29,558 nucleotides of DNA from Spirogloea muscicola (lineage: Eukaryota; Streptophyta; Zygnematophyceae; Spirogloeales; Spirogloeaceae), in the NCBI GenBank assembly GCA_009602725.1, contig WELB01000160.1, positions 297,715 through 327,272 of the forward strand. Reading direction: 5' to 3'. Below the pieces are notes generated by a model. The model worked only from the letters and a program-made list of their open reading frames with translations, made no database searches and was not told the origin of the DNA. Below, piece by piece: positions 27,901 to 29,558 of this stretch. The position numbers and the translations under genes are program-made. Numbering within the stretch: position 1 is the stretch's first letter; every line of letters starts with the position of its first letter.

Positions 27901-29558
27901 CTGCCTCCGGACGAGCCCCTTCGAGGAGACCAGGGTGGCAGCAAGGGCCTCAGTAGGGCGGCTCACAGGCCAATCAGGCAATCCATCAAAGCATGCTGTT
28001 GTTTACTTTGGTGGTGGACACGAGCTGACATTCCCATCTAATACATCTGTCCTGACTGGCCGATGCAGCTCAATCCAGCCGTCTCTTGTGCAGAATCAAA
28101 AGTAGGACTACGAGGCTGGGGACTGCAGGCGGCAGGCTGACCCCGAGGCTAGCCCAGAAGCCTCCAGGCTTGGCGGCAACTTCCAAGACCTGCAATGACC
28201 CAGGAAAAAAACAGCATCTTAGGCTGTCTTGTGATTGCTTAGCCGAGTTTCTGCCACTTCAAGGAATATGAGCTTCCACAACGAGAGCATAGTCTGTCCA
28301 AATTGCTTCCAGAGTGCAGCAAGCCATCAATGAACACTTGTGAGGGTGTTTGGTCCAACATTTCAAAGCTCACATCTGCCAGGATCTCCTTGGCCTTCTC
28401 TATGTTGCGAGCGCCGGCCCTGACACGGAAGCCAGCCTTCACCAGCTCCCTGTAGCACCAGAACATGGCAGCAATTGGACAAGAGGGTGGTGGCCCGTAG
28501 AGGCCAAAGGGACTAGCTTCTGGAGCATTCACCTTGCTCCAGCGGGACCTTGCTTCCAGCACGATAAATTGATGCAATGTATGTATCGCAAAAGCGCAGA
28601 AGCTTTTAAAGGAATGGCTTGGTAGAAGCAGGGACATTAAGTGTTGACAGATATGTTGATCATCTGAATTGTGTGGTGATGAATGCAAGACCAAGACTGC
28701 AAGTGGTTGTCATTGGGACTACCAGTGGTGACGAGCTCACCTCACAGTGCGGGAGCCCACTTTGCCAGTGGCGCCGGCAACGAAGACGACCTTGTTGTCG
28801 CGGGGGAGGTCCTTCGCAGGCCGACCCGAGCGTGCCACTGCGGTGCCGCCCTCGGGCCTCACGAGCTTGGTGGTGCCGCCGGCCTGCCGCTTGGATGCCG
28901 CGGCGCCGAGAGCGGCGCCAATGCCGCCCTTCTGCGTCCCCGCGGCACCCTTCGCTTTTGCAGGGCGCCCCGCCACCTTCTGCGTGCCACGCTCCCGCTC
29001 CGCCGGCTTCGGGAGCTTGCCGCCGATCGTCCTCCCTCCAGTGGCCGCGCGCTCGGTGTCGGCGGCCTTCTTCCCCAAGTTGAGAAAGCCAAACGGCCGC
29101 GAGGCTGCTCTTACAAAGTCACGCAGCCGAACGCAGCGTGCACGTCAAGCCATGAGCTCGCAGGACAGCACCCATGCCTGCGCTGGCCTCTGGGAAGGTG
29201 AGTCTCCAGCAATGGAGGGCTCAGATGATGGGGCCAAGGGCTCTCGCTCGACCTCCGTCGTCTATTACACTGGCATTGATGACCTTCAGCCTAGTGGTGT
29301 CACCACTAAAGTCTATACCCCTCTGTGTACCTGAGTAAGGGCTTCAGCTCACACACATTCCAGACTGCTAGATGACACAACTTGGGCCAACGAGCAGGCT
29401 GCAAGTAGTGGCTGCTTGACGAGGGACGTCATTACCTTCCTCCGCGACCTCCTGCTGCGGCGTCCTGGCGGCGCGCGGGGCCAGGCGGAGGCGGCGGCGG
29501 CGGTTGTGCGCAGGGGCCGCCCCCGGGGAGAGCTGCAGGCGGCGGTAGCCGCCGAGGG
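18959..29558 (-). CDS. TIC62: Giant Tic62-like protein: Rossmann domain plus WPW-repeat array and FNR motifs (5' partial)
   Basis: Land-plant Tic62 is a chloroplast protein that binds NADP(H) and recruits ferredoxin-NADP reductase (FNR) to membranes. Exons, minus strand: 29558-29436 (partial), 29104-28741, 28449-28374, 28189-28142, 27948-27729, 27512-27431, 27214-27142, 27042-26932, 26687-26448, 26221-26081, 25853-25651, 25479-25170, 24998-24828, 24533-24409, 24079-23846, 23720-23502, 23314-23084, 22921-22688, 22427-22209, 22003-21782, 21629-21291, 21129-20968, 20798-20529, 20354-20145, 19845-19641, 19505-19239, 19156-18959. All joins keep frame; about 1,764 residues visible. Order: transit-like leader, basic Gly/Lys/Ala linker, Rossmann domain (residues about 140-440), charged coiled coil, then WPW modules to a C-terminal FNR motif. 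Least certain are the 29104 acceptor, the 28142 donor and 27948 acceptor, and the donors at 25169, 23501 and 22687. Tic62 in land plants has about 500-650 residues, so the middle is a large expansion. One gene is favoured because phases match throughout and both ends are Tic62-like. Confidence 0.85.
18992..19051 (-). other. C-terminal FNR-recruitment motif of Tic62
   Basis: The last exon encodes RPLSPYTMYPDLRPPTSPTP, an almost exact match to the Ser/Pro-rich repeat by which land-plant Tic62 (and the C-terminus of TROL) binds FNR. It lies 11 residues before the stop, after a Ser/Thr-rich spacer following the last WPW motif. Confidence 0.9.
19824..20158 (-). other. FNR-recruitment-type motif split by an intron
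   Basis: Joining the end of exon 20354-20145 (SPFT plus two bases of Arg) to the start of exon 19845-19641 gives SPFTRYEDLKPP, followed by VFPGPP. Plant Tic62 repeats read close to SPYxxYEDLKPPTSP. The intron interrupts the Arg codon. Function by homology; the tail after KPP is diverged. Confidence 0.7.
22039..22052 (+). repeat. Two TTTAGGG units inside an intron
   Basis: Two tandem copies of the plant-type telomere heptamer, flanked by a partial third unit (gggg), lie in the intron 22208-22004 of the Tic62-like gene. A single unit is also present at 7960-7966. Too short to be a telomere remnant with any certainty. Confidence 0.5.
24828..26221 (-). other. Charged coiled-coil segment of the Tic62-like protein
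   Basis: Exons 26221-26081, 25853-25651 and 24998-24828 encode Glu/Lys/Ala/Arg/Gln-rich helix without Pro or Gly breaks (for example QEREAAERQAAAEREAEQKK), typical of a long coiled coil or single alpha helix. Exon 25479-25170 sits between them and carries a Ser/Gly-rich piece with the first motif copy, GGGWPWQ, before returning to Ala/Lys helix. It replaces the start of the Pro/Ser-rich tail of plant Tic62. Confidence 0.75.
26448..28810 (-). other. Tic62-type NAD(P)-binding Rossmann domain (domain within the Tic62-like gene)
   Basis: Atypical short-chain dehydrogenase fold. In order: VVFVAGATGKVGSRTV (dinucleotide loop, GxxGxxG type), AGFRVRAGARN, VEVVEVDLQD, GASESSLLDVTGPYKVD, VNHFVLVTSLGTGKPGFPA, LFWGVLVWKAQAEKAL, YTIVRPGGMERP, FGGQVSNLQVAELIA and a closing APLRPIEELLAE. 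These track pea and Arabidopsis Tic62 closely. No YxxxK catalytic pair is seen, as is usual for this group, so a binding or redox-sensing role is more likely than classic dehydrogenase activity. Confidence 0.92.
28812..29104 (-). other. Basic low-complexity linker before the Rossmann domain
   Basis: About 95 residues made mainly of Gly, Ala, Lys, Arg, Thr and Pro (for example GGRTIGGKLPKPAERERG), strongly positive. It follows a segment RPFGFLNLGKK and precedes DNKVVFVAGATG. The composition suggests a disordered cationic linker. Ordinary Tic62 has a shorter connection here. Confidence 0.6.

Noticed and set aside
1-29558. tRNA or rRNA genes, transposons with terminal repeats, viral insertions
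   Set aside because: I looked for tRNA arms, rRNA-like blocks, transposase or reverse-transcriptase motifs and long terminal repeats, and found none I could support by reading alone.

Overview
The window is nuclear DNA from a photosynthetic green-lineage eukaryote, most likely a chlorophyte green alga (a trebouxiophyte would fit). All recognisable genes are split by many GT-AG introns of roughly 100-500 bases. Two of the genes encode plastid proteins of the green lineage, and the DDB1 and methyltransferase sequences are plant-like. Genus and species cannot be read from the sequence.

Layout. Plus strand, left end: a Pus1-type tRNA pseudouridine synthase whose start lies off the left edge (to 2530), followed after only 130 bases by a plastid methyltransferase-fold protein (2661-5094). 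Minus strand, read from the right: a very large Tic62-like gene whose first exon runs off the right edge (29558-18959, 27 exons in my model), a gene-poor GC-rich stretch (16984-18958), a complete DDB1 gene (16983-8509, 22 exons), a tentative small membrane protein (8242-7388), and the RNA polymerase subunit RPB8 (6980-5926, 4 exons). The methyltransferase and RPB8 genes converge across 5095-5925.

How the genes relate. Pus1 (tRNA modification), RPB8 (shared subunit of RNA polymerases I, II and III) and DDB1 (CUL4 ubiquitin-ligase adaptor) are housekeeping genes with no evident common pathway. The methyltransferase-fold protein and the Tic62-like protein are both plastid-directed by inference.

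Most unusual content. The Tic62-like gene codes for about 1,760 visible residues, against roughly 500-650 in land plants. Between its Rossmann domain and its C-terminal FNR-binding motif lies a long insert of charged coiled coil followed by Ala/Glu/Val/Lys-rich helical modules. Most modules carry the short motif GFRWPWQ or a close variant: 12 copies plus one decayed copy. Ten consecutive module exons are bounded by phase-2 introns on both sides, as expected of an array grown by exon duplication. Two FNR-recruitment-type motifs are present, one of them assembled across an exon junction. I do not recognise the WPW module from any described family.
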